From Guptibacillus hwajinpoensis (lineage in GTDB: Bacteria > Bacillota > Bacilli > Bacillales > Guptibacillaceae), in the NCBI RefSeq assembly GCF_020171785.1, contig NZ_JAIVAE010000006.1:62001-126000 (forward strand): a DNA stretch of 64,000 nt. Reading direction: 5' to 3'. Below, one piece after another: positions 1-8,964 of the stretch (positions are counted from its first letter, which is position 1; every line of letters begins with the position of its first letter). The translations under genes and the position numbers were made by a program. The notes under the pieces are model-generated. The model saw only the letters and a list, made by a program, of their open reading frames with translations, was not told the origin of the DNA and searched no databases.

Positions 1-986
1 AAGATGATCGCGTTCAAGGGTATATGAGTGCTTTTCCGGACGCTTTTGTAAACGTTTCCGATAAAGGCTTTGATGAAATGAAGGATAGCTTCCCTTCTTA
101 TAAAACTGAGCTTGTTTCAAAAGATGGCGCAATGTACGGCTTCCCGTTTGACGGTGGACCAACTGGCGTATTCTACCGCACTGATATTTTTGAAGAAGCT
201 GGCGTAAATGCAGAAGATATCAAGACGTGGGATGACTATATTGAAGCAGGTAAAACGATTAAAGAAAAAACAGATAAAGCGATGATCGGTTTGGATCTTA
301 ATGGCGATGACGGTCTTTACCGCATGATGCTCAATCAGCAGGGAACATTCTACTTTGATGATGAGAAGAACGTAGCGCTTACTTCTGAAGAATCAAAGAA
401 GGCAATGAAAGTCCAACAGACGCTTAATGAAGAAGGTCTTGTCAAAGAAACAGTTGGTTGGGACGCATGGATCAGTGCAATGACAAGCGGCGATGTGGCT
501 ACTGCTCCATCTGGTGCATGGTTATACGGTTCCATTACACAACAGGGCAAAGATACATCAGGTAATTGGGGATTAATTGAACTTCCGGCATTTGAAGAGG
601 GCGGAAATCGTGCATCGAACCTTGGTGGAAGTAACTACATGATTCCAAGTGCAAGTAACAATGCGGATCTAGCTTATGACTTTATGGAATTCTTCTCAAC
701 AAATAAAGATGTTCAATTATCAGCAATGGAAGGCGGCCTGTTCCCTTCATTGAACACAATCTACGATAACGAAGCATTTACAAAAGAAGTTGAGTTCTTT
801 AGCAATCAGCCAATCTGGAGTCTACTTGCTGACGAAATGGATAGCATTCCTGCTGTTAACTACACAGGAGACTATGCTGTAGCAAAAGATGAAGCTGTGA
901 AAGCACAGTCTGAAATCGCAAATGGCAAAGGCATTGAAGAAGCGTTAAAAGCATCAGAAGATCGTTTGAAAAACCGTATTCAATAA
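1..986 (+). CDS. Sugar ABC transporter substrate-binding protein (5'-truncated)
   Basis: C-terminal about 327 residues of an extracellular solute-binding protein of the MalE/oligosaccharide class; the signal peptide and N-terminus lie before the window and the frame is open from base 3. Visible family traits are the 'YGFPFDGGPTGVFYRTDIFEEAG' region (abridged: YGFPFDGG, FYRTDIF), the MTSGDVATAPSGAWL stretch of lobe two, and the LGGSNYMIPSAS segment. It captures sugar outside the membrane and delivers it to the two permeases that follow. Given the beta- and alpha-galactosidases downstream, galacto-oligosaccharides are the likely ligand; that is inference from context. A hairpin separates it from the permease genes. 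Confidence 0.9.
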   Translation, partial: DDRVQGYMSAFPDAFVNVSDKGFDEMKDSFPSYKTELVSKDGAMYGFPFDGGPTGVFYRTDIFEEAGVNAEDIKTWDDYIEAGKTIKEKTDKAMIGLDLNGDDGLYRMMLNQQGTFYFDDEKNVALTSEESKKAMKVQQTLNEEGLVKETVGWDAWISAMTSGDVATAPSGAWLYGSITQQGKDTSGNWGLIELPAFEEGGNRASNLGGSNYMIPSASNNADLAYDFMEFFSTNKDVQLSAMEGGLFPSLNTIYDNEAFTKEVEFFSNQPIWSLLADEMDSIPAVNYTGDYAVAKDEAVKAQSEIANGKGIEEALKASEDRLKNRIQ

Positions 987-1001
987 GCTACAGAAATCAT
1001 C

Positions 1002-1025
1002 AGGGGTTGATTCATTTCAACCCCT
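1002..1025 (+). promoter_or_regulatory. Intercistronic hairpin between binding protein and permeases
   Basis: Perfect 9-bp stem AGGGGTTGA / TCAACCCCT around a 6-nt loop, without a U-run. Such hairpins after binding-protein genes usually stabilise the upstream mRNA so the binding protein is made in excess over the permeases. The second ABC operon in this window (53.4 kb) has a hairpin in the same place. Confidence 0.6.
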
Positions 1026-1047
1026 ATCATGCTAAGGTGGGATATTC

Positions 1048-1899
1048 ATGAATCGAGCGAAACGTTTTCCATATTTATTCGCAGCTCCGGCCATTCTGCT
1101 TTTCCTAGCATTTACCGTCTATCCGATTATCGCGTCCTTCGTTCTTAGTTTTCAGGAACGAGTGGGTGGAGAATACGTTTTTGCAGGATTAAAAAACTAT
1201 ACGCGTCTCTGGAACGATGATATTTTCTGGACGGCGATGCAGAACACATTCATTATCTTTGTTGTTCAAGTCCCAGTTATGATCATTCTTGCAATGGTAC
1301 TAGCCAATGTATTGAACAACCAGCTGTTAAAGCTAAAAGGATTTTTCCGCGTTTCCTTCTTTCTACCGGCTGTCACGTCGCTTGTAGCCTACTCGATCTT
1401 GTTTTCGATCATGCTTCAAGAAGAGGGAATTATTAACACGGCATTAAGCTACATTGGAATCACTGCGATTCCTTGGTTGTCTGACCCATTTTGGGCGAAA
1501 GCTTCGATCATTATCGCCATGACTTGGAGGTGGACGGGATATAACATGGTTATTTTCCTTGCTGCGCTTCAGAACATTCCAGAAGATTTATACGAAGCGG
1601 CTTCTCTAGATGGCGCGAATAAGTTTAAGCAATTTTTCTATATTACCGTTCCACAACTAAAACCCGTTATTCTTTTTGCCGGTATCCTATCCACAATTGG
1701 AACGCTTCAGCTTTTCGATGAACCGTTCAACTTAACTGGTGGTGGACCAGCAGATTCAACGATGACCCTTGGACTTTATATTTATCAAAGTGGATTCGAA
1801 TACTTTGACTTTGGCTATGCTTCCGCCATTGCATACGCGGTTGTGGTCATGGTAGGTATTCTCTCCATTATCCAATTCAAGATAGCAGGTGATGAATAA
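1048..1899 (+). CDS. Sugar ABC transporter permease, MalF-type
   Basis: Integral membrane subunit of a carbohydrate importer, 283 residues with about six hydrophobic segments. The first is at residues 8-31, and the protein carries the cytoplasmic EAA loop (EDLYEAASLDGANKFKQF, about residues 178-195) that docks on the ATPase. Length fits the short MalF-like permeases of Gram-positive oligosaccharide systems. The start has an AAGGTGGG ribosome site 7 nt upstream. Its stop codon shares one base with the start of the next permease, so the two are translationally coupled. No ATPase gene is present in the operon. Confidence 0.93.
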   Translation: MNRAKRFPYLFAAPAILLFLAFTVYPIIASFVLSFQERVGGEYVFAGLKNYTRLWNDDIFWTAMQNTFIIFVVQVPVMIILAMVLANVLNNQLLKLKGFFRVSFFLPAVTSLVAYSILFSIMLQEEGIINTALSYIGITAIPWLSDPFWAKASIIIAMTWRWTGYNMVIFLAALQNIPEDLYEAASLDGANKFKQFFYITVPQLKPVILFAGILSTIGTLQLFDEPFNLTGGGPADSTMTLGLYIYQSGFEYFDFGYASAIAYAVVVMVGILSIIQFKIAGDE

Positions 1900-2798
1900 T
1901 GGCTAAGAACCTAGAGGTAATTGAACAGTCGACAAATAAACTCACCCTTGCTGAAAGGCAACAAAAGAAACCGAAGAAAAAGAAGAATAAGTTAAAAGCT
2001 GTTTGGATGTACACGCTTCTTAGTATTTTCTTAGTTGTTTCGATCTTCCCCTTCTACTGGATGTTTATCGGGGCAACGAACGATTCTAGTAAAATGTTCA
2101 CGAACCCGCCAACGCTTTTACCTGGCGATCAGTTTATGACGAACCTAACCAATCTAAATGAGTCAATTGGCATTTTCAGAGTTCTGTTTAACTCACTATT
2201 TGTATCCGGACTATACGTCGTCATTGCTCTTGCCGTCTGTGCGAGCGCAGCCTACGTTCTAGCGAAGTACAATTTCAAAGGGAAAAAATTTATCTTTACC
2301 GCATTCTTGCTTTCCATGATGATTCCTTACCAGGCAACATTGATTCCTTTGTTCCAAATGATGTCTGACTTTAATCTATTAAACACGTACTTCGCGGTTA
2401 TTGCACCGCAACTCTGTTTCCCATTTGCGATTTTCTTGTTAAGACAGAACTTCCTTGCTTTCCCAACGGAATTGATGGAGTCAGCGCGTCTTGACGGTGC
2501 GAGTGAAACACGCATCTTTATTTCAATTGTGATTCCGTCGATGCGACCAGCTCTAGCAGCTGCATCAATCTTCCTATTCATGACGCAGTGGAACAACTTT
2601 ATGTGGCCGCTCGTTGTGTTGAACACGAACGACATGTACACGTTCCCTGTTGCGCTTTCTAGCTTAATGGGACTCTCTTATATCGACTACGGTCAAGTGA
2701 TGATGGGCGTTACGTTAGCAACTGTTCCGATCATTGCATTCTTCTTAACACTACAAAAACAATTCATTTCAGGTATGCTCGGAAGCGCCTTGAAATAG
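1899..2798 (+). CDS. Sugar ABC transporter permease, MalG-type
   Basis: Second membrane subunit of the importer, 299 residues. A lysine-rich cytoplasmic N-terminus (residues 20-33) is followed by six predicted membrane segments, with the EAA loop ELMESARLDGASETRIF at about residues 192-208. It pairs with the MalF-type permease just upstream, to which it is joined by a one-base overlap of stop and start. Energy would have to come from a shared MsmX-like ATPase encoded elsewhere, as is common in Bacillus; this is inference from its absence here. The GH35 gene follows after 12 nt. Confidence 0.93.
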   Translation: MAKNLEVIEQSTNKLTLAERQQKKPKKKKNKLKAVWMYTLLSIFLVVSIFPFYWMFIGATNDSSKMFTNPPTLLPGDQFMTNLTNLNESIGIFRVLFNSLFVSGLYVVIALAVCASAAYVLAKYNFKGKKFIFTAFLLSMMIPYQATLIPLFQMMSDFNLLNTYFAVIAPQLCFPFAIFLLRQNFLAFPTELMESARLDGASETRIFISIVIPSMRPALAAASIFLFMTQWNNFMWPLVVLNTNDMYTFPVALSSLMGLSYIDYGQVMMGVTLATVPIIAFFLTLQKQFISGMLGSALK

Positions 2799-2810
2799 GA
2801 GGAAGCTGTT

Positions 2811-4529
2811 ATGCTAGAAGCGAGAAAGAACCAATTTTACCTAAACGACGAACCGTTTCAAATCCTTTCAGGAGGTCTCCATTACTTCAGGGTTGTCCCT
2901 GAGTATTGGAGAGATCGCCTTCAAAAGCTGAAGGCACTTGGGTTGAATACTGTCGAAACATATATTCCATGGAACTTTCATGAACCGAAGAAAGGTCAGT
3001 TTCGTTTTGAAGGAATGGCTGACGTGGAGCGGTTCATAGCTGAAGCAGAGGAAATCGGACTTTATGTGATTCTAAGGCCGTCTCCTTATATTTGCGCCGA
3101 GTGGGAAATGGGGGGTCTCCCTTCATGGTTACTAAAACAGGATGATATGGCGCTTCGCTGTAGTCATCCTGCTTTTCTAAACCACGTAGAAGATTATTTC
3201 AATGAGCTTCTTCCAAGACTAAAACCATTTTTACAACAAAATGGTGGACCGGTCATCGCGTTTCAAATTGAAAATGAGTATGGCGCTTATGGCAATGATC
3301 AAAACTACCTTGCGTTCCATAAAGCACAATATGAGAAACATGGCATTGATACGTTTTACTTCACTTCAGACGGCCCAGATTTCATTAAGCAAGGTTCAAT
3401 GGATAATGTCGTAACGACGCTAAATTTTGGGTCAAGACCAGAAGAAGCGTTTGCGGCTCTGGAAGCGATGAAACCTGATTCACCTAAAATGGTGGCAGAA
3501 TTCTGGATTGGCTGGTTTGATCATTGGAGCGGCGAACATCATACGCGTGATGCGAAGGAAGCAGCTGAGGTGTTCCAGAAGCTAATGGATATGGGGGCTT
3601 CCGTTAACTTCTATATGTTCCATGGTGGCACGAACTTTGGTTTCTATAATGGCGCCAATCATTATGAGAAGTATGCACCAACGATTACGAGCTATGACTA
3701 TGATTCTCTTCTAACAGAATGGGGAGATATCACAGACAAATATCTTGCCATGGCGGATGTGTTGAAAAGCGTAGCGGGCGTTTCGGTTGGAGATGTTTCG
3801 AAAGTTGAGAAGAAAAGCTATGGTGAAGTGCAGCTAACGGAGAGTGCCAGCTTATTCGATGTCCTACAAGATGTAGGCACGAAAGTAGAATATGTGACAC
3901 CACTTAGCATGGAAAAGCTTGATCAGAACTTTGGGTTTACGCTTTATCGTACGAAGATTCATGAGACAGGAACATTAGAGCTTGATACAACGCCCATCCG
4001 TGACAGAGCTTTTCTTTATGTGAATGGAAAACATGAAGCAACAGTTTCGGTAAACGATGAGACAAAATCGGTGATGATTCCTTTCCCAGATGAGGTAAAC
4101 ACATTTGAAATTCTTGTTGAAAACCTCGGTCGAGTGAATTACGGCAAGCACTTGTCTGATCAGAAAGGGATTGTGCAAAACCTCTGGTTAAACAATCAAT
4201 ATTGGTTCGACTGGGAAATGGTGAAGATTGAAGGTGATCGCCTTCCTAAGACGTACACAGCAGGCGAGCGTTATCCTAAATATCTGAAGGGCACATTCAA
4301 AGTTGATCAAGGCTATGATACATTTGTGGATTTGGAAGGGTTTACAAAAGGTAACGTGTATATTAACGGATTTAACCTTGGTCGCTACTGGCAGACGATG
4401 GGACCACAGGAGCGTCTCTACTTACCGGGACCACTTTTGAACGAAGGTGAAAATGAAATCGTTGTTCTCGAATTAGAGGGACATACGGCAAGTAGCGTCA
4501 CATTAATGAACGAACCTAAACTCGGATAA
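2811..4529 (+). CDS. Beta-galactosidase, glycoside hydrolase family 35
   Basis: Retaining beta-galactosidase that removes terminal beta-galactose; 572 residues, no signal peptide, so it acts on imported sugar in the cytoplasm. The GH35 N-terminal block (GGLHYFRVVPEYWRDRL, from residue 21) is present. The acid/base is E156 in QIENEYG, and the nucleophile is E230 in MVAEFWIGWFDHW. GGTNFGFYNGANH follows, and the C-terminal part is a jelly-roll region (VYINGFNLGRYW). An AGGAGG site lies close before the ATG. It is one of two unrelated beta-galactosidases in the operon (the other is GH42), suggesting different linkages or chain lengths. Confidence 0.93.
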   Translation: MLEARKNQFYLNDEPFQILSGGLHYFRVVPEYWRDRLQKLKALGLNTVETYIPWNFHEPKKGQFRFEGMADVERFIAEAEEIGLYVILRPSPYICAEWEMGGLPSWLLKQDDMALRCSHPAFLNHVEDYFNELLPRLKPFLQQNGGPVIAFQIENEYGAYGNDQNYLAFHKAQYEKHGIDTFYFTSDGPDFIKQGSMDNVVTTLNFGSRPEEAFAALEAMKPDSPKMVAEFWIGWFDHWSGEHHTRDAKEAAEVFQKLMDMGASVNFYMFHGGTNFGFYNGANHYEKYAPTITSYDYDSLLTEWGDITDKYLAMADVLKSVAGVSVGDVSKVEKKSYGEVQLTESASLFDVLQDVGTKVEYVTPLSMEKLDQNFGFTLYRTKIHETGTLELDTTPIRDRAFLYVNGKHEATVSVNDETKSVMIPFPDEVNTFEILVENLGRVNYGKHLSDQKGIVQNLWLNNQYWFDWEMVKIEGDRLPKTYTAGERYPKYLKGTFKVDQGYDTFVDLEGFTKGNVYINGFNLGRYWQTMGPQERLYLPGPLLNEGENEIVVLELEGHTASSVTLMNEPKLG

Positions 4530-4536
4530 AGGATCG

Positions 4537-6741
4537 ATGGCAATGAGCATTCTCGTTAATCAACAGCAGTTTCATCTAACAAATGGAAAAATCAGCTACA
4601 TCTTTCACGTTTTAAAAAATGGGCAGTTAGGTCATTTGTATTTCGGAAAAGCGCTTCGTGAGCGCGATTATCGTCATTTTCAGAGAACAAACAACCCAAC
4701 ACCGGCTAGCTGTCATACGTATGAGGACGATGCTGCTTTTTCGCTTGAAACGATTCAACAGGAGTATCCTGTCTATGGAAAAGGGGATTTTAGAGAGCCT
4801 GCCTTTATGGTATCCGGCGAGAAACCGATTGCGAACTTTGTATATAAATCCTATGAAGTGGTGAAAGGAAAACCTCGTTTAAAAGATTTGCCAGCAACGT
4901 ATGCAACCTCAGGTGAAGCAGAGACGCTCTTCGTTGTGTTGGAAGACTCGTATCAGCAGGTAGAGCTCGAACTTAGCTATACGATTTTTGAAAATGAAGC
5001 GGTGATTGCTCGTAACGCTCGCCTGATAAACAAAACGGATGTTGAAATTTCCATTGATCGAATGATGTCGCTGTCTGTTGATTTGCCTCATGCTGATATG
5101 GAAATGGTACACCTCTCGGGTACATGGGCACGCGAACGTCATGTGAAGACGCGAAAGTTAGAGCAGGGAATCCAGTCGATTTCGAGCATACGAGGAGCAA
5201 GTTCTCATCATCATAACCCGTTTCTTGCTTTAAAAACGCCAGATGCGACTGAGCATACGGGAGAAGTACTTGGTTTTCAGTTCGTCTATAGCGGAAATTT
5301 TCTAGCGCAAGCAGAAGTTGATCATTATGATGTGACGCGCGTGCAGATGGGAATTCATCCACTAGGTTTTCAATGGAAGCTTCGTTCGGGCGAATCATTC
5401 CAAACACCAGAAGCGCTCATGGTTTATTCGGATCAAGGGATGAACGGGATGAGCCAAACTTTTCATCGCCTGTATCGTCATCAGCTTATTCGCGAGCAGT
5501 GGAAGTATAAAGAGCGTCCTATCCTGATTAATAACTGGGAAGCGACCTATTTTGATTTTAATGAAGAGAAGCTGCTTCATTTTGCGAAGGAAGCGAAAGA
5601 ACTTGGGGTGGAACTCTTTGTTCTTGATGATGGCTGGTTTGGAAAAAGGAATAATGACCGATCGTCTCTTGGGGACTGGACGGTTGACTTAGAAAAGTTG
5701 CCAGATGGCATTGCTTCTCTTGCTAAAAAAGTAAAGAGCACTGGACTTCAATTTGGATTATGGTTTGAGCCGGAAATGATTAGTCCTGATAGTCATTTAT
5801 TCAGGGAGCATCCGGAATGGGCAATAGGTATTCCTGGTGAACACGTGACGCTAGGGCGCAATCAGCGGGTCCTTGATTATACGCGAGCGGAGGTGGTTGA
5901 CTACATTTTTGACCGAATGAAGGCGATCATTGAGGCGACAAACCTGGATTATATTAAGTGGGATATGAATCGAAACATTACGGAGGCCTACTCTGCAGGT
6001 TTAGAGCACCAGGGTGAGTTTTTCCATCGCTACATTCTAGGTGTCTATGACCTTTATGAGCGTTTAACATCAGAGTTTCCAAATGTATTGTTTGAATCGT
6101 GTGCTGGCGGCGGTGGACGTTTTGACCCGGCTCTTCTCTACTATGCACCACAAACTTGGGCAAGTGATGATACAGATGCAGTGGAGCGGTTGAAAATTCA
6201 GTATGGCACCTCCATGGCTTATCCGATTTATAGTATGGGGTCTCATGTCTCAGCCGTTCCAAATCACCAAACGCTTCGAGAAACACCGCTTTCCATGCGA
6301 GCGGATGTGGCTTACTTTGGGACATTTGGGTATGAGCTGGATCCTTCTAGCCTTTCTGATGAAGAGAAAGAAATTGTGAAAGCCCAAATTAAACGCTATC
6401 AGTCACTGCGTCACCTCGTTCGTGATGGAGAGTTTATCCGATTGCAAAGCCCGTTTGAAAGCAATGAAACGGCGTGGATGATCGTTTCAACAGATCAAAA
6501 AGAAGCGATTGTTGGCTGGTATAAAGCATCAAGTACGCCGAATCCACGCACTAATCAGTCTGTGAAATTAAGAGGATTAGACTCAGATTACGGTTACCAA
6601 GTTGACGGAGATACGTATTACGGAGATGAACTGATGCAGCATGGCCTTCCACTTCCAATTGAATTTAACGGAGCGAATGGCGAGCAAGCGGAGCGTGGTG
6701 GTGACTTTCAATCGAAAGTGTTTTACTTAAAAGCAGAATAA
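4537..6741 (+). CDS. Alpha-galactosidase, glycoside hydrolase family 36
   Basis: Retaining alpha-galactosidase of 734 residues, the usual length of bacterial GH36 enzymes such as RafA/AgaA/MelA. The N-terminal beta-supersandwich is followed by a TIM barrel. FVLDDGWFGKRNNDRSSLGDW is at residues 361-381, the nucleophile D476 is in YIKWDMNR, and the acid/base aspartate (D544 or D545) is in WASDDTDA after the CAGGGGRFDP motif. Substrates would be melibiose, raffinose or stachyose, giving galactose for GalK. It is cytoplasmic, as no signal peptide is seen. A second in-frame ATG two codons downstream is an alternative start; the weak site AAGGATCG favours neither clearly. Confidence 0.94.
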   Translation: MAMSILVNQQQFHLTNGKISYIFHVLKNGQLGHLYFGKALRERDYRHFQRTNNPTPASCHTYEDDAAFSLETIQQEYPVYGKGDFREPAFMVSGEKPIANFVYKSYEVVKGKPRLKDLPATYATSGEAETLFVVLEDSYQQVELELSYTIFENEAVIARNARLINKTDVEISIDRMMSLSVDLPHADMEMVHLSGTWARERHVKTRKLEQGIQSISSIRGASSHHHNPFLALKTPDATEHTGEVLGFQFVYSGNFLAQAEVDHYDVTRVQMGIHPLGFQWKLRSGESFQTPEALMVYSDQGMNGMSQTFHRLYRHQLIREQWKYKERPILINNWEATYFDFNEEKLLHFAKEAKELGVELFVLDDGWFGKRNNDRSSLGDWTVDLEKLPDGIASLAKKVKSTGLQFGLWFEPEMISPDSHLFREHPEWAIGIPGEHVTLGRNQRVLDYTRAEVVDYIFDRMKAIIEATNLDYIKWDMNRNITEAYSAGLEHQGEFFHRYILGVYDLYERLTSEFPNVLFESCAGGGGRFDPALLYYAPQTWASDDTDAVERLKIQYGTSMAYPIYSMGSHVSAVPNHQTLRETPLSMRADVAYFGTFGYELDPSSLSDEEKEIVKAQIKRYQSLRHLVRDGEFIRLQSPFESNETAWMIVSTDQKEAIVGWYKASSTPNPRTNQSVKLRGLDSDYGYQVDGDTYYGDELMQHGLPLPIEFNGANGEQAERGGDFQSKVFYLKAE

Positions 6742-6757
6742 AAAAAGGATGATAGCC

Positions 6758-7741
6758 ATGGCAACGATTAAGGACATCGCACAAAAAGTGAAATGTTCCA
6801 CATCGACCGTTTCACGCGTCCTCAATTATGATGAAACGTTATCTGTTTCAGATGATACAAAAAAGCGTATTTTTGAAGTGGCGGAAGAGCTTTCTTACAG
6901 TAAGAAGCGGGGAAAGAAGTCACTTACACCGAAGATCGCAATCATTCACTGGTATACGGAAAAGGAAGAGTTGAATGACCTGTATTACATGTCGATTCGA
7001 CTTGGAGTTGAGCAGCGCTGTCAGGAAGAGCGGCTTGAACTCGTAAAGATTTTTAAAGATAACTATGATGAGCTAGAAAAGGAAAACATTCAGGGCATGA
7101 TTGCCGTTGGTAAGTTTAGTAGCGAAGAAATTGCTTCATTAAATAAAGTAACCCCAAACATCGTTTTTGTTGACTATGATCCAGATAACGAACGTTACGA
7201 TGCCGTTGTCGTTGACTTTGAAAAGGCAACAAAAAAAGTACTCGACTATTTTACGAGTAAAGGTCATGAGCGAATTGGTTACATTGGTGGTAGAGAAACG
7301 TTCCGGGATGCTAGTGCTGAAATTGTGGATGAACGTGAAATTACGTTTAAACAATACATGAAAGAACGAGATGATAACTCTTACGTATTTACGGGTTCCT
7401 TTACGGTGGATGACGGCTATTCGCTTATGAATCGAGCGATTAAAGAGCTTGGTGAAGAGCTTCCCACCGCATTCTTTGTAGGGAACGACACGATGGCGAT
7501 TGGGTGCCTACGCGCTCTTCATGAAAATGGAGTAGCTGTCCCTGAGCGTGTTAGCTTGATTGGTGTAAACGACATTAGCGTTTCAAAATACGTTTATCCC
7601 GCGCTAAGCACTGTAAAAGTGTATACCGAATTAATGGGTGAAACGGCAGTGGGACTCTTAATGGAGCGTCTTCTGAGAAGAAAAGTAGCTAAAAAAGTAA
7701 CGATGTCGACAAAATTAAAACTGCGAAAAAGCAGTAAATAA
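6758..7741 (+). CDS. LacI-family transcriptional repressor of the galactoside operon
   Basis: The N-terminal LacI helix-turn-helix is intact (ATIKDIAQKVKCSTSTVSRVLN), followed by the hinge and a periplasmic-binding-protein-like sugar domain (FFVGNDTMAIGCLRAL, SLIGVNDISVSKYVYPALST). I place the start at the ATG at 6758 because the family begins MATIKDIA and an AAAAAAGGATGA ribosome site lies about 8 nt before it; an upstream ATG at 6749 is possible. It sits inside the operon between alpha-galactosidase and galK, resembling GanR/GalR-type regulators, and probably represses the operon until galactose or a galactoside binds. Its operator is not visible; it may lie before the window. Confidence 0.9.
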   Translation: MATIKDIAQKVKCSTSTVSRVLNYDETLSVSDDTKKRIFEVAEELSYSKKRGKKSLTPKIAIIHWYTEKEELNDLYYMSIRLGVEQRCQEERLELVKIFKDNYDELEKENIQGMIAVGKFSSEEIASLNKVTPNIVFVDYDPDNERYDAVVVDFEKATKKVLDYFTSKGHERIGYIGGRETFRDASAEIVDEREITFKQYMKERDDNSYVFTGSFTVDDGYSLMNRAIKELGEELPTAFFVGNDTMAIGCLRALHENGVAVPERVSLIGVNDISVSKYVYPALSTVKVYTELMGETAVGLLMERLLRRKVAKKVTMSTKLKLRKSSK

Positions 7742-7760
7742 ACGAGGCCGGGTGAAAAAA

Positions 7761-8939
7761 ATGAAATCGCTATATGCACAATTTCGAGAGGTATTCGGAG
7801 ACAGTGGTGAGATTAGAAGCTTCTTCTCACCAGGGCGTGTCAATTTAATTGGCGAACATACAGATTATAATGGGGGACACGTATTTCCGTGCTCACTGAG
7901 CATTGGAACCTATGCGGTCGCAAGAAAACGAGAGGATTCCCTGGTTCGTTTTTATTCCATGAATTTTGAAGATCAGGGCGTCATAACTGTCGATCTGAAC
8001 GAGCTCATCTATGATGAGAAAGATGACTGGGCGAACTATCCCAAAGGCGTTGTTTCCATTATGAAAGAATCAGGATATGCGGTGAGCGGATTTGACGTGC
8101 TTTACTTTGGTAATATTCCTAACGGCGCAGGGTTGTCTTCTTCAGCCTCAATCGAATTGGCTACAGCTGTCTTATTAAATGTACTGAATCAACTTGATCT
8201 TGAGATGGTTGACATGGTGAAAATGAGTCAGCGTGCGGAAAATGAGTTTGTTGGCGTAAACTGCGGAATTATGGATCAATTTGCAATTGGGATGGGGAAA
8301 GAAGATGCGGCAGTTCTTCTTGATTGCAACACGCTTGAATATAGCTATAGTCCCGTTGTGCTCGAGAATGCCTCTCTTGTAATTGCAAATACAAACAAAC
8401 GAAGAGGGTTAGCAGATTCAAAATACAATGAGCGCCGTTCTGAATGTGAACGTGCATTGAGTCAGCTTCAAGAGCACCTACAGATTGAGTCACTTGGTGA
8501 TCTGACAGTTGAAACATTTGAAGCAAATAAGCAGCACATTACTAATCCGATTGATCAGAAACGAGCGAAGCATGCGGTTTATGAAAACGTTCGTACGATT
8601 GAAGCGGCCAAACGATTGAAAGCTGGGGATTTTGACGCATTTGGACAGCTGATGAATGAGTCGCACGTATCCTTACGTGATGATTATGAGGTAACTGGTC
8701 TTGAGCTTGATGCTTTAGTTGAAGCGGCGTGGGCAGAAGAAGGTGTTATCGGCTCGCGTATGACAGGAGCAGGATTTGGTGGCTGCACAATTAGCATTGT
8801 AGAAAATCAATTTTTGGACTCGTTCCAAACAAATGTTGCAAAAACCTATAAAGAGAAAACGGGTTTAACAGCTGAATTTTACGTTGTGGAAATTGGTGCA
8901 GGAGCAAGAGAAATCAACCAGCTTTCAGAAGCGCTGTAA
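7761..8939 (+). CDS. galK: Galactokinase
   Basis: GHMP kinase that phosphorylates alpha-D-galactose with ATP, first committed step of the Leloir pathway. The galactokinase signature GRVNLIGEHTDYNGG is near the N-terminus, the ATP loop PNGAGLSSSASIE is near residue 120, and the C-terminal GSRMTGAGFGGCTI motif is present. Length, about 392 residues, fits bacterial GalK. An ATG at 7761 with GGGTGA just upstream is preferred over the GTG at 7752. It follows the repressor by a few bases and is followed directly by galT. Confidence 0.96.
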   Translation: MKSLYAQFREVFGDSGEIRSFFSPGRVNLIGEHTDYNGGHVFPCSLSIGTYAVARKREDSLVRFYSMNFEDQGVITVDLNELIYDEKDDWANYPKGVVSIMKESGYAVSGFDVLYFGNIPNGAGLSSSASIELATAVLLNVLNQLDLEMVDMVKMSQRAENEFVGVNCGIMDQFAIGMGKEDAAVLLDCNTLEYSYSPVVLENASLVIANTNKRRGLADSKYNERRSECERALSQLQEHLQIESLGDLTVETFEANKQHITNPIDQKRAKHAVYENVRTIEAAKRLKAGDFDAFGQLMNESHVSLRDDYEVTGLELDALVEAAWAEEGVIGSRMTGAGFGGCTISIVENQFLDSFQTNVAKTYKEKTGLTAEFYVVEIGAGAREINQLSEAL

Positions 8940-8964
8940 ATCTGGAGAGGAGTGGAGAGAAACC

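Noticed and set aside
8884-8964. Longer galT start inside galK
   Set aside because: The frame is open, but only the ATG at 8965 has a ribosome site and gives the family N-terminus.
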